DNA from: Pokkaliibacter plantistimulans
GTDB lineage: Bacteria; Pseudomonadota; Gammaproteobacteria; Pseudomonadales; Balneatricaceae
NCBI RefSeq assembly: GCF_003194385.1
Contig: NZ_LAPT01000062.1
Span: 1-64,000, forward strand
DNA length: 64,000 nt
Reading direction: 5' to 3'
Notes under the pieces: model-generated
The model's database searches: none
The model's input: only the letters and a program-made list of their open reading frames with translations
What the model was told of the DNA's origin: nothing
Shown here: piece by piece, positions 28,980 to 38,201 of the stretch
Layout: every line of letters begins with the position of its first letter
Position numbering within the stretch: position 1 is the stretch's first letter
Made by a program: the position numbers and the translations under genes

Positions 28980-29143
28980 GTTGTATGGAAGCTCTTCTAT
29001 CACGGTTTTTGAGAGGCGCGCATTCTACCTGATTTTTTGCAGACGAGGTACTGAATGGCAGCGTCATTTTGTACAAAAAATAGACGAATTTTACCACCTT
29101 GCTGAAGATAGTCCGTCTCTTCAAACACCCCTTTCTACCCTCG

Positions 29144-30604
29144 TCAGTAACGCCAGAATGTGCGGGAGAAAACGACGATCAGCGGGAATATCTCCAGCCT
29201 GCCAAAGAGCATGGCGGCGCACATCAGCCACTTGCTCACGTCATTGAGGCCACCAAAACCGGCTGCGGTGGCACCGTAACCAATCCCCATATTATTGATG
29301 CAGGCCGCCACCGTGCCAAAGGCAGTCATCACATCATTGCCAGCCACCACCAGTGCCCAGGTAAACAGGCAGGTGAAAAAGATATAGAGGAAAAACAGCC
29401 CCAAGACCGACTTGATCACCCGCTCGGAGATGGCTCGCCCGCCGACCTTGGCAACATAGACGGCACCGGGATGGATAAGCTGGCGGATTTCATGACTGCT
29501 TTGCCTGCGCAGAATCAGAAAACGCAGCGCCTTGATGCCACCACAGGTCGACCCCACACAGCCACCAAAAAAGCTGGCGCCAAACAGCAGGAGCACCGTG
29601 TCCTGTGACCAGTCGGGAAAACCGGCACTGCCGAGCCCGTTGTCAGTCATCACCGAAACAGCCTGAAAGAAACCATGTACCAGTGCCTCGCGCCCGTTGA
29701 ACAGGCCGGAGTGGTAGAGCGAAAAGCAGGTGTAACCCACTACTAAGGTGACGATCAGGGCAAAAAAACGGAACTCTGCATCACGCAGGACAGGCAGCAG
29801 GCTGCGCCGCCGTAGTACCACAAAATAAAGTGCGAAGTTGACCGCAGCGAGAATGGAAAATACCCCGGCCACACTCTCAATGGCATCACTGTGGTAATAG
29901 CCCAGACTGTCGCCATGGGTCGAGAAGCCTCCCAGTGAAACCGTCGACAGGCTATGACAGAGCGCATCAAACCAGTCCATGCCTGCCAGCCGGAAAGCCA
30001 GGGTTCCGGCCAGAGCCAGCCCGGAGTAGATCATCCACAGATGTTTGGCGGTGTCGGCCAGTCGCGGAGTCAGGCGTTCCTCCTTCAATGGGCCCGGCAG
30101 TTCGCCCTGATACAACTTGGCCCCACCAATCCCCAGCATAGGCAGAATGGCAATGGCCAGCACGATAATGCCAAGCCCGCCGAGAAAGTTGAGCTGCGCG
30201 CGGTAATACAAAATGGATTTGGGCTGATCATCGATGTTGTCGAGGATGGATGCACCCGTCGTGGTGATCCCGGAAATCCCTTCAAACAAGGCATCGGTCA
30301 CGGAGAGCTGCAGGCGCTGATCAAACCAGAACGGCAAGGCGCTGACACTGGAAAACACACACCAGAACAACACCACGACCAGAAAGCCATCACGGGTCTT
30401 CAGATCACCGCGATAGCGCGACGTCAGCCCCCACAGCAACAGGCCACAACTAAAGGCGCCAGCAAAGGTCTTGAGGAACGCATACAGATCACTCTCACCG
30501 TACAGCAGCCCCATCAGGGCAGGTACCAGCATCGACAGGCTGTAAATAATGATGAGAAATCCGCAAAGGTGAAGAACGGTGTAAAAACGAGCGCGTCGCA
30601 GCAT
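29144..30604 (-). CDS. trkH: Trk-type potassium uptake protein TrkH
   Basis: The start at 30602-30604 gives MLRRARFYTVLHLCGFLIIIY and 486 residues, the typical TrkH length; a longer frame from 30766 adds a 54-residue segment without membrane character. The protein shows four MPM repeats with selectivity-filter glycines, for instance ISGITTTGASI, LSTVSLGGFST, MTDNGLGSAGF and CINNMGIGYGA. It forms the K+ channel-like transporter that works with TrkA in the cytosol. No trkA lies in the window. Confidence 0.93.
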   Translation of the reverse strand: MLRRARFYTVLHLCGFLIIIYSLSMLVPALMGLLYGESDLYAFLKTFAGAFSCGLLLWGLTSRYRGDLKTRDGFLVVVLFWCVFSSVSALPFWFDQRLQLSVTDALFEGISGITTTGASILDNIDDQPKSILYYRAQLNFLGGLGIIVLAIAILPMLGIGGAKLYQGELPGPLKEERLTPRLADTAKHLWMIYSGLALAGTLAFRLAGMDWFDALCHSLSTVSLGGFSTHGDSLGYYHSDAIESVAGVFSILAAVNFALYFVVLRRRSLLPVLRDAEFRFFALIVTLVVGYTCFSLYHSGLFNGREALVHGFFQAVSVMTDNGLGSAGFPDWSQDTVLLLFGASFFGGCVGSTCGGIKALRFLILRRQSSHEIRQLIHPGAVYVAKVGGRAISERVIKSVLGLFFLYIFFTCLFTWALVVAGNDVMTAFGTVAACINNMGIGYGATAAGFGGLNDVSKWLMCAAMLFGRLEIFPLIVVFSRTFWRY

Positions 30605-30930
30605 AGGTCTCAGGCAGGCATGGAAATATTCACTACAGGCAGCCCCCACAGCCGGAAAGGCTCGACAGGTCTGCCAGAACTCCTGCTCACAGTAGGGCTC
30701 CACGGCAACCCTGTCGCGTAAAATTAGCGTAAAAAATGCCAGATCATTCAGTCTGTTCAGAGGCAACTTTAATCCCCTTCATAGAACTCCTGAGAATAAT
30801 GAAATTTACTGACCTGATATCTTTGTTCTAAGATGCCCTACCCAATAAAGGGAACGCTGGAGTACTCTACCCGGCAGACCTGAAGAATATCCCCAAACCT
30901 GTGCCGATTTATTTTGGGAGCCCGTCAACC

Positions 30931-31776
30931 ATGAGTAAGCCAAATTTCAGTCTGGAAGTATTTCCTCCCAAAACTGCTGCAACAACCCTTTCGCTGTGGA
31001 AAGCCAGCCAGGAGTTGGCTCCCTTCAAACCTGAATTTATCTCCGTGACCTGTGGCGCGGGTGGCAACGCCCCTGGCGACACCACCAAAGAGGTGGCACT
31101 GGTGATGGCGCAACAGGCGCATTGCCCGGTCGCTGCGCACATGACCTGCGTCAGCGGTAGCCGTGAGGAGCTGCTGCAACTGGCCAGGGACTACTGGCAG
31201 AGCAATATCCGTCACATTGTTGCCCTGCGTGGTGACATGCCCGGTCAGGAGCGTTACACCCCGCGTGCTGACGGTTTTGCCTATGCCGATGAGCTGGTAG
31301 CCGCGCTGAAGGAAGTAGCCGATTTCGACATTTCGGTGGCTGGCTATCCTGAAGGCCACCCTGACTCCAGCTCGATGGACAAGGAACTGGAGTATCTGAA
31401 GAAGAAGGCCGATGCCGGTGCCAACCGCATCATCACCCAGTTCTTCTTCGACCCTGAAGTTTTCCTGCGTTATCGCGACCGGGTGGCTGCTGCCGGTATC
31501 AAGGCCGAAGTTGTGCCAGGCCTGCTGCCCGTTCTGAACTTCAAGAAAATGACCGCCTTCGCTGCACGCTGCCAGACTTCAGTCCCGGAGTTTCTGCACA
31601 AGATGTTTGAAGGCGTGGAAGCTGAAGACATCGATCATCGTCTGCTGGCCATGAACATTCTCAGTCACCAGATCACTCGTCTGCACACGGAAGGCGTCAA
31701 CTTCTTCCACCTCTACACCCTGAACGAGTCGATGCTGACTCGTCACGTCTGCCGCTGGATTCGCTCAGCGTTCTGA
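30931..31776 (+). CDS. metF: 5,10-methylenetetrahydrofolate reductase
   Basis: The ATG at 30931 gives MSKPNFSLEVFPPKTAATTL and 281 residues, in line with MetF; ten further residues are possible from a GTG. The TIM barrel shows FEVFPPK-like start, TCGAGG, LRGDMP and AGYPEGHP, all typical for flavin and folate binding. It makes 5-methyl-THF for methionine synthesis. It is divergent from trkH across 326 bp in which I see no clear riboswitch or promoter. Confidence 0.95.
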   Translation: MSKPNFSLEVFPPKTAATTLSLWKASQELAPFKPEFISVTCGAGGNAPGDTTKEVALVMAQQAHCPVAAHMTCVSGSREELLQLARDYWQSNIRHIVALRGDMPGQERYTPRADGFAYADELVAALKEVADFDISVAGYPEGHPDSSSMDKELEYLKKKADAGANRIITQFFFDPEVFLRYRDRVAAAGIKAEVVPGLLPVLNFKKMTAFAARCQTSVPEFLHKMFEGVEAEDIDHRLLAMNILSHQITRLHTEGVNFFHLYTLNESMLTRHVCRWIRSAF

Positions 31777-31784
31777 CGGTCACC

Positions 31785-31824
31785 CAAGCTGAAGCGTCAA
31801 CGAATATCGTAACGCTTCAGCTTG
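31785..31824. terminator. Hairpin at the convergent metF / TyrR-type gene ends
   Basis: A 12-bp perfect inverted repeat (CAAGCTGAAGCG at 31785-31796 with its complement at 31813-31824) spans the last codons of the regulator gene. The 16-base loop and missing T-tract make it a weak terminator candidate. Confidence 0.4.
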
Positions 31825-33434
31825 CGGGCAATCTTGGCATGGGAAGTCTGCAGCCGTTGCGCCAGACGCCGCGTTGAAGGGTACAAAGGCCACAGGTTGG
31901 CCAGTAGTCTGGCCTCATAGGCTTCTAATGCCTGATCCAGCCCCTGTACATCCTCCAGTTCACGCTCCGCACCAGCCCCACCTTTACTCACAACGTCCGG
32001 CAGGGACGCCATAGCTGCATACACTTCAGAATCCGCAGGTGGCTCATCGCCATGTGTCAGGCGACGCCCTTCCAGGCCACCCATGGCCAGTTGGGCAATA
32101 TCTATTTCCACCTGACTGGCAGGCTGATCCTGTTGCTCCAGCAACGCCGCCGAGCGAAATATCACGTTCTGCAGCTGACGAATGTTACCGGGCCAGGGCG
32201 CTTCACACAGTTGTCGCAGTGCCTCACGGCTCAGCGTTGGCTTGCTACAGTTCAGCTGCTCAGCGGCGCGACGCAGAAAGTAGTCAGCCAGCAGAGGAAT
32301 GTCCTCCCGCCGTTGTCGCAAGGGGGGCAAATGTAAATTGAGCACATTGAGGCGATAGAACAGATCAGCACGAAACTCGCCCGAATCAGCCATAGCCTCA
32401 AGATCACGATGGGTAGCGCAGAGAATGCGCACATCCACCTTGAGTTCGCTGGTTCCACCGATGCGACGAAAGCGCAGATCCTGCAGAAAGCGCAATAACT
32501 TGGCCTGCAGATAGGGGGACATTTCCCCGATCTCATCAAGAAAAATCGTGCCCTTGTCGGCCAGCTCGAACAACCCCGGTTTCCCACCCCTCTGCGCTCC
32601 GGAAAAGGCCCCCGCCGCGTAGCCGAACAGTTCGCTTTCCAGCAGGTTTTCCGCCAGGGTTGCGCAGTTGATGGCAAGAAATGGCGCACTGGCGCGCGGA
32701 CCGGCCTCATGCAGGGCGCGGGCAAGCAGCTCTTTTCCTGTGCCTGTCTCTCCCAGAATCATTACCGGCAAATCCAGTGCAGCAAACTTCAGCGTCTGCC
32801 GCTGCAACGCCAGCATGGCAGGCGAAATACCAATGATGGTATCGATGCCCTCACCGTGCGTCGCCTTCACCGATGACAGTTGCTGGCCAATACGTTGCGG
32901 GCTGCGCAGGACCATGACGGCGCCGTTCAGCTGTCCATGGCTGATCACTGGCTGGATATCCAGAAGATAAGTACCACCTTCAGGGAGCACTTCCACGGTT
33001 GCGCCGTCCTGCCGCAGCAGTGCCGCCAGGTCCAGACCCATACCGGCATTGCCAATGACCCGGCTGACGGGCATCTGCTCCAGTTGCTCTCTGGTGGCAC
33101 CAAAGGCATCGGCCGCCGCTGCGTTCAGATGCAGAATGCCACCTTCACTATCCAGATCGATGATCGGATCAGGCAAGCGCGACAGCAGCATGTCCAGATG
33201 CTGACGGCGTCGTTCACTGGGCAGCAGATCGATCTGACGGACCGCCTGCACACCGGGCAGCGCCAGCATCTGCTGCTGTAGCTGGGACCATCGGTCCGGT
33301 TGCGCATCGCAGGAAACAAAGGCGTGACAGGGAATCACTTCCAGCGCCTGAATATTGCACTGGTTTTGCGCCAGCACCCTGAGAATTTCCAACGCCATAC
33401 CCAGGCGATCTTCGGCTTGAATGTCGAGTTTCAT
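31797..33434 (-). CDS. tyrR: TyrR/PhhR-type aromatic amino acid regulator (ACT-PAS-AAA+-HTH)
   Basis: Protein of 545 residues. The N-terminal ACT domain begins MKLDIQAEDRLGMALEILRVL, a PAS domain follows at about 78-190, and the AAA+ domain has Walker A GETGTGKE near 236. The C-terminal HTH reads RRLAQRLQTSHAKIARKLK. This is the layout of TyrR/PhhR regulators of aromatic amino acid metabolism. The sigma-54 contact loop reads GAFSGA instead of GAFTGA; E. coli TyrR lacks this loop, so this homologue may still work with sigma-54. It is slightly longer than TyrR (513) because of a linker before the HTH. Which genes it controls is not shown by the sequence. Confidence 0.88.
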   Translation of the reverse strand: MKLDIQAEDRLGMALEILRVLAQNQCNIQALEVIPCHAFVSCDAQPDRWSQLQQQMLALPGVQAVRQIDLLPSERRRQHLDMLLSRLPDPIIDLDSEGGILHLNAAAADAFGATREQLEQMPVSRVIGNAGMGLDLAALLRQDGATVEVLPEGGTYLLDIQPVISHGQLNGAVMVLRSPQRIGQQLSSVKATHGEGIDTIIGISPAMLALQRQTLKFAALDLPVMILGETGTGKELLARALHEAGPRASAPFLAINCATLAENLLESELFGYAAGAFSGAQRGGKPGLFELADKGTIFLDEIGEMSPYLQAKLLRFLQDLRFRRIGGTSELKVDVRILCATHRDLEAMADSGEFRADLFYRLNVLNLHLPPLRQRREDIPLLADYFLRRAAEQLNCSKPTLSREALRQLCEAPWPGNIRQLQNVIFRSAALLEQQDQPASQVEIDIAQLAMGGLEGRRLTHGDEPPADSEVYAAMASLPDVVSKGGAGAERELEDVQGLDQALEAYEARLLANLWPLYPSTRRLAQRLQTSHAKIARKLKRYDIR

Positions 33435-33693
33435 TGTTGTTTTTAACTCTGGCCATTGAGACTGCTGATCAAGAGTGTCACAGATTCAATACACGTATCA
33501 AATCAGAGACATTCTTTTCGCCCATACTCCGCCAGATTCATCTGTTTCAGCGCCTTTACTGTCTCATTTTTAATACGACCTTACTTATCCTCACCTCATA
33601 AAATTTATAACTATTTGATTTTAAATAATTTTTAAAAAGAGGTACGGCCCTTGCTGAAAGCACTCTGGTTACAGCAAAAACAATAGGCACATC

Positions 33694-34899
33694 ATGTCCA
33701 AACACCACAGCACCGCACACCTGCCCACCCTGCATCCAGAGACGCTGGCCATCCACGCTGGTCGCATCAATGACGAGCAGTTTGGCTCTCTTGCTACCCC
33801 CCTGTATCAAACCTCGACTTTTATCTTTGACTCCGCTGCTCAGGGTGCGGCGCGTTTTGCCGGGGAGGAGGATGGTTACATTTACAGTCGCCTTGGCAAC
33901 CCCACTACGCGGCAGCTGGAACAACGTGTGGCAGCACTGGAAGGCACTGAAGACGCGGCAGCTACTGCGACAGGGATGGCTGCAGTGTCCGCCTGCCTGC
34001 TGGCCAATCTGTCTGCAGGAGATCACCTGATTGCTTCCGATGCGCTCTATGGCTGCAGCTTTGCCCTCATCAGCCATATGCTGACGCGCTTCGGCATTGA
34101 AGTCAGTTTCGTTGACATGACCAACCATCAGGCGATTGAGGGAGCACTACGCCGCAACACCAAAGCCATTTTTCTGGAAAGCCCCATCAACCCCAATCTG
34201 GTCGTGGTTGATCTGGCCTTTGTCGGCCACTTTGCCCGCAGCCACAATCTGCTGGCCATCTGCGACAACACGTTCCTCACCCCGCTGCTGCAGCAACCAG
34301 CACAATTTGGTTTTGATCTGATCGTGCACAGCGCTACCAAGTACCTCAACGGCCATGGCGATGTGGTCGCCGGTATTATCTGCGGCTCGGCAGAGATGAT
34401 CCGGCACATCAAGCTGACAGCACTGAAGGACATCGGCGGCACCATGAGCCCGCACGATGCCTGGCTGATCACTCGAGGTCTGAAAACCCTGCCTGTGCGT
34501 ATGGAACGACACTGCCAGAATGCCCAGCAGGTGGCAGAGTTTCTCGAACAGCAGCCTAAAGTGGAAAAAGTGCATTACCCCGGCTTAGCCAGTCATTCTG
34601 GCCATCGTTTTATCGGCACACAGATGCGCGCTGCAGGCGGCGTTATTGCTTTCGAACTGCGTGGCGGTTTGGCAGAGGGTGAACGCTTTATCAACCACAC
34701 CCACCTGTTCCATATCGCAGTCAGCCTGGGTGATGCAGAGTCGCTGATTCAGCATCCCGCCAGCATGACGCACTCGCCCTACACCGCAGAGGAGCGTCAT
34801 GCCGCCAGCATCAGCGATGGCCTGATTCGCATCTCGGTGGGGCTGGAACATGCCGATGATCTGATTGCAGACTTGCAACAGGCGTTAGATCAGCTGTAG
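33694..34899 (+). CDS. megL: Methionine gamma-lyase-like PLP enzyme
   Basis: Protein of 401 residues of the Cys/Met metabolism PLP family. The Schiff-base lysine lies in HSATKYLNGHGD. YSRLGNPT carries the Tyr and Arg that bind cofactor phosphate across the dimer. LYGCSF contains the cysteine corresponding to Cys116 of Pseudomonas methionine gamma-lyase, which favours this activity over cystathionine gamma-lyase or beta-lyase. It would convert methionine to methanethiol, ammonia and 2-oxobutyrate. It is transcribed divergently from the TyrR-type gene, with 259 bp between them. A hairpin (34936-34964) follows. Cystathionine or homocysteine lyase remain alternatives. Confidence 0.82.
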   Translation: MSKHHSTAHLPTLHPETLAIHAGRINDEQFGSLATPLYQTSTFIFDSAAQGAARFAGEEDGYIYSRLGNPTTRQLEQRVAALEGTEDAAATATGMAAVSACLLANLSAGDHLIASDALYGCSFALISHMLTRFGIEVSFVDMTNHQAIEGALRRNTKAIFLESPINPNLVVVDLAFVGHFARSHNLLAICDNTFLTPLLQQPAQFGFDLIVHSATKYLNGHGDVVAGIICGSAEMIRHIKLTALKDIGGTMSPHDAWLITRGLKTLPVRMERHCQNAQQVAEFLEQQPKVEKVHYPGLASHSGHRFIGTQMRAAGGVIAFELRGGLAEGERFINHTHLFHIAVSLGDAESLIQHPASMTHSPYTAEERHAASISDGLIRISVGLEHADDLIADLQQALDQL

Positions 34900-34935
34900 C
34901 CCCCAGCAAGGCTGGCAGACAAGTAACGCAGTGAA

Positions 34936-34964
34936 GCTACCCGACGCCGGTCCACTCGGGTAGC
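34936..34964 (+). terminator. Hairpin after the PLP lyase gene
   Basis: GCTACCCGA (34936-34944) pairs with TCGGGTAGC (34956-34964). AGGTTTTC follows ten bases later, so it may be a terminator. It lies 30 bp before the terC-like gene and does not look like a yybP-ykoY riboswitch. Confidence 0.5.
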
Positions 34965-34995
34965 ATGGCGAGGTTTTCATTACAGAGCCTGCCCG

Positions 34996-35751
34996 ATGTT
35001 TGAATGGATTGTGGAGCCCCAGGCCTGGGTCTCACTGTTTACCCTTGTCGCCCTGGAAATTGTTCTGGGTATCGACAACATAATTTTCCTCTCCATTCTG
35101 GTCGGTCGCTTGCCTCCTGAGCAGCGCCAGCAAGGTCGCATCATTGGGCTGGGCCTGGCGATGCTGACCCGTATTGCGCTGCTGCTATCTCTCAGCTGGG
35201 TAATGAGCCTGACCACTCCGTTGTTCAGCGTTCTCGCACAAGAAATCTCGGGGCGAGACATTATCCTGATCCTCGGCGGCTTGTTCCTGATCTGGAAAAG
35301 CACACACGAGATTCACAACTCGCTGAATGAAGCTGACGACAGTGACTCGCCCTCCAGAACCCAGGCAGGCTTTCTGCTGGTGGTCATTCAAATCGCCATT
35401 ATTGATATCGTTTTTTCATTGGACTCAGTGATTACGGCCGTGGGTCTGGCGGATCATGTGCCGGTCATGGTGATTGCCATTATGATTGCAGTCGTGGTGA
35501 TGATGCTGGCATCCAAGGCGATTGGCGATTTCGTCGATGCCAACCCGACTATCAAGATGCTGGCTCTCAGTTTTCTGATTCTGGTGGGGATGGCGTTATT
35601 CGGCGAAGGCTTGGATATGCACATTCCCAAGGGCTATATCTATTTCGCCATGGCGTTCAGTGTGCTGGTGGAGCTGCTGAACATTCGCCTGCGCAAGGGT
35701 TCAGAGAAAGCGGTGAAGCTGAGCAAGAGTTCCCCTGACGAAATCCTCTGA
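34996..35751 (+). CDS. TerC family integral membrane protein
   Basis: Protein of 251 residues with seven to eight hydrophobic segments. The two TerC sequence hallmarks are present: LVALEIVLGIDNIIFLSIL near residue 15 and the second acidic one, VIQIAIIDIVFSLDSVITAVG (read in parts) near 134. Members of the family (Alx, YkoY) export manganese or help metallate secreted enzymes. No accessory domain (CBS, CorC) follows, so it is a short TerC form. Confidence 0.9.
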   Translation: MFEWIVEPQAWVSLFTLVALEIVLGIDNIIFLSILVGRLPPEQRQQGRIIGLGLAMLTRIALLLSLSWVMSLTTPLFSVLAQEISGRDIILILGGLFLIWKSTHEIHNSLNEADDSDSPSRTQAGFLLVVIQIAIIDIVFSLDSVITAVGLADHVPVMVIAIMIAVVVMMLASKAIGDFVDANPTIKMLALSFLILVGMALFGEGLDMHIPKGYIYFAMAFSVLVELLNIRLRKGSEKAVKLSKSSPDEIL

Positions 35752-35823
35752 GTCAGTGACGTATACGAAGGAGGTACAATGGGACCCTCCTTCCCACTCT
35801 CGCGCCATCTGTGGTTGGTGACG

Positions 35824-36492
35824 TCATAACCCACCGGCCAGGACAATACCGGTCACCAGTAAGGCAAAAGCCGACAATCCCCAGGCTGACCAGCACACAA
35901 AACGGGTCCATTGTGACCTGGCCTTTGACGCAGCATAGTCAGCCGTAGCATCCCAGTACACCAACAGATCGACCTCGTCTTCAGCCGATATCATGACAGC
36001 TTCTGCCTGTTCTGCTCGTGGCTGATCGGCATTGTTGAACGCCTGTCGATGAAATGCGGCAGCAGATCTTGCCTGCTGAGCTATCGCAGGCTGCTGCAGT
36101 TGCTCAGCTAATGCAGCAAGCTTGTCATTCGCCTGAATAAGGAAGTGATGCAGCAAGGTGGCATAGGTTAAATCAGAGTGGTAGTGACCTTGCTTGAAGA
36201 AGTCACTGGCAGCGTTATCCGCAATAATCTGGGCGGTCTGCAGCGCCTCCTGCACGTTGCCAGCCCGTGTGAGTGCCAGCGGATATTCAAATAACACCGC
36301 AGGGCTGTAGTTGGTGCTGGACAGCTTAATAAGCTCAAACGCTCGGGCAGCGCTCTCAATCGCCTTGCTGAAGTTGCCAGCCATTTTCAACTCTGCTGCA
36401 CAGATACGATGTACGGCAATCTCACGATCTATGGCACTTCGTCCACTCAGAGGTGTAGCCAGAGCGTATTTTCTGGATCTGCTTGATGTCAT
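35824..36492 (-). CDS. Hypothetical protein with C-terminal membrane helix
   Basis: I do not recognise this protein. From the ATG at 36490-36492 it is 222 residues; a GTG 36 bp further upstream is also possible, and neither has a clear ribosome site. The body is helical and Ala/Gln-rich with pairs of amphipathic helices (AGNFSKAIESAARAFELIKL, AGNVQEALQTAQIIADNAAS) that resemble TPR-like repeats. The C-terminus is one membrane helix (FVCWSAWGLSAFALLVTGIV) with a very short tail, so it would be a tail-anchored protein facing the cytoplasm. It stands alone between terC and a DUF4031 gene. Confidence 0.65.
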   Translation of the reverse strand: MTSSRSRKYALATPLSGRSAIDREIAVHRICAAELKMAGNFSKAIESAARAFELIKLSSTNYSPAVLFEYPLALTRAGNVQEALQTAQIIADNAASDFFKQGHYHSDLTYATLLHHFLIQANDKLAALAEQLQQPAIAQQARSAAAFHRQAFNNADQPRAEQAEAVMISAEDEVDLLVYWDATADYAASKARSQWTRFVCWSAWGLSAFALLVTGIVLAGGL

Positions 36493-36783
36493 TTCGGCAA
36501 GGCACACTGCGACCTCCACACACTCCACTCATGCATACCAATATCGAACTGGAACGACACTCCTGGCACATCAGGGAAGAACGCTTCCCTATCCAGAGAC
36601 AACAGCGCCAAAGAGTATAGTCACCGTTTCACAATCCACCCAGCCAGTCGCCATAGTTCTTTTGCAGTATTGTTAAGGTTGTCAAAAATATTTATGACAG
36701 CAGAACCGACGCGGTAAGTTGCAGCTTCGTACAGGCAACCTTATAGAAGTGCATCCCCACGACCCGAGTAAGGGCTGGTAGTC

Positions 36784-37059
36784 ATGAGTGTTTATGTAGA
36801 CAGTGCCAATATTCCCTTTCGCAATACGCTGATGTGCCATATGGTCGCTGACTCTGAAGAGGAGCTGCATGCCATGGCCACGTCATTGGGAGTGGAGCGA
36901 CGCTGGCACCAGAAGCCAGGGACTCACCACAGCCACTACGATATTCCCATCGCAAAGAAGGCAGTGGCATTACGTTTGGGAGCCATCGAAGTCAGCCGCC
37001 GGCAGCTGGCTATTTTCTTGCGCCAGCGCCGCAAGGCACTCCCGCTGGACGCTACCTAG
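36784..37059 (+). CDS. DUF4031 domain protein
   Basis: Protein of 91 residues beginning MSVYVDSANIPFRNTLMCHM and containing HHSHYDIPIAKKAVALRLGA, which are the conserved parts of DUF4031. Function is unknown. The conserved aspartate and histidines could bind a metal, but that is speculation. It is probably a single gene. Confidence 0.8.
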   Translation: MSVYVDSANIPFRNTLMCHMVADSEEELHAMATSLGVERRWHQKPGTHHSHYDIPIAKKAVALRLGAIEVSRRQLAIFLRQRRKALPLDAT

Positions 37060-37237
37060 AGAGGGGAAAGGCTGGTTCGCGGCAACCTGTCGTCACTCCA
37101 TATCAAACTGAGCACACCTCATGCGACCTATGTCGCAATTGCATACAATCTACAAATTCGACTACTCTGCTCCTGACCCAGCTGTTCGGGCACATTTCGC
37201 TCCGGCCTGCCCGGATGCCATTATCGAAGGAGTTGCC

Positions 37238-37378
37238 ATGCGTATAGGAAATACACTGCCGGCTTTTACGGCAGAAGAGGCACAGCATGAACAGGCGATT
37301 GCCAATAAATTATTGTTTTTGCTTGTTTTGGTCACGGTCTGTGTAGGTAGTCTCCTGGCCATAGCCGTCAGTGTGTAA
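37238..37378 (+). CDS. Small membrane protein (46 aa), unrecognised
   Basis: An AAGGAG ribosome site 7 bases before the ATG at 37238 marks the start MRIGNTLPAFTAEEAQHEQA. A longer frame from 37121 has no such site. One membrane helix (LLFLLVLVTVCVGSLLAIAV) forms the C-terminal half. A clear terminator (37393-37415) follows 14 bp after the stop, which supports expression. I do not recognise a family. Confidence 0.6.
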   Translation: MRIGNTLPAFTAEEAQHEQAIANKLLFLLVLVTVCVGSLLAIAVSV

Positions 37379-37392
37379 GCAGAGACCAACAA

Positions 37393-37415
37393 AAAACCCT
37401 CCTTGTGAGGGTTTT
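37393..37415 (+). terminator. Intrinsic terminator after the 46-aa membrane protein gene
   Basis: AAAACCCTC (37393-37401) pairs with GAGGGTTTT (37407-37415). It has a 5-base loop and A and T tracts. The remaining bases up to the tRNA-Leu end at 37697 show no gene; this is the 3' flank of the tRNA operon. Confidence 0.9.
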
Positions 37416-37696
37416 ATCGTTTAAGGCAGCAACATAAATAAGAGAATCAAGCCCCGAGTGACAATAAACAGAAGCTAACTCACCCTTCGCAATTGCAAAG
37501 AAAAATGGTGGAAAGGTTTTAACTCAGATTTGGGAATTGCGGAAAAAATCAGAGGGGGAAAAAAGAAAGCCTACCAAGGTAGGCAAACAAATACTGAGGG
37601 AACTGGTTCACTCTCGCGCCGATCAAAAACCAATAAAAACAATAACTTATCGGCATCAAAACGAGAGATATAGAAGAGCGTATCGATGATGAGATA

Positions 37697-37783
37697 TGGT
37701 GCCTGGAACCGGAATCGAACCGGTACGACCTAAAGGTCGAGAGATTTTAAGTCTCTTGTGTCTACCTATTTCACCATCCAGGC
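37697..37783 (-). tRNA. tRNA-Leu(TAA)
   Basis: On the minus strand a 7-bp acceptor stem GCCTGGA/TCCAGGC is followed by an encoded CCA (TGG at 37697-37699 on the plus strand). The anticodon loop CTTAAAA gives TAA. The T-loop GGTTCGATTCC and the long variable arm fit a class II leucine tRNA. It is the last tRNA of a Gly-Cys-Leu operon. Confidence 0.97.
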
Positions 37784-37844
37784 AAGGATGCTTGCATATC
37801 ATACGCAATGTTATGCGCTACAAGCTTTACCATCGATGAAGAAG

Positions 37845-37918
37845 TGGAGGCTGGAGTCGGAATCGAACCGGCGTTCACGGAGTTGCAGTCCGCTGCATGA
37901 CCACTCTGCCATCCAGCC
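37845..37918 (-). tRNA. tRNA-Cys(GCA)
   Basis: The acceptor stem GGCTGGA/TCCAGCC, the anticodon loop CTGCAAC (GCA) and an encoded CCA define a 74-nt cysteine tRNA. It is the middle tRNA of the operon. Confidence 0.97.
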
Positions 37919-37974
37919 CCGGATAGCATGACCAATTTCTTGGCCTATTCCTGAAGATCAACTTCGTTAGAAGT

Positions 37975-38050
<76 letters not shown>

Positions 38051-38080
38051 ATGAAGCAGTTTGTTGCGCTTCGGGGGCGT

Positions 38081-38108
38081 ATTATAGAGATCTGCCCTTC
38101 GCTGTCAA
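38081..38108 (-). promoter_or_regulatory. Strong tRNA operon promoter with GC-rich discriminator
   Basis: On the minus strand a perfect TTGACA (38108-38103) and a perfect TATAAT (38086-38081) are 16 bp apart. They are followed by ACGCCCCC, a GC-rich discriminator of the sort linked to stringent (ppGpp) control of stable RNA genes. Confidence 0.9.
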
Positions 38109-38201
38109 CACTCATTTCTCAGAAAATTTTCTTGTGTGATAACAACTTACCGAAGCCAGACCCAAGCCTGTGCGATCAGCATCACACAGGGAGCACTCGT
38201 T

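Noticed and set aside
30605-30766. N-terminal extension of TrkH by 54 residues
   Set aside because: The extension contains no membrane segment and the inner ATG gives the family length and start.
30605-30930. SAM or SAH riboswitch upstream of metF
   Set aside because: No recognisable conserved core by eye. A covariance-model search would decide; a significant hit would overturn this.
34900-34995. Manganese (yybP-ykoY) riboswitch before the terC-like gene
   Set aside because: The conserved bases of that riboswitch are not present; only a terminator-like hairpin is seen in 96 bp.
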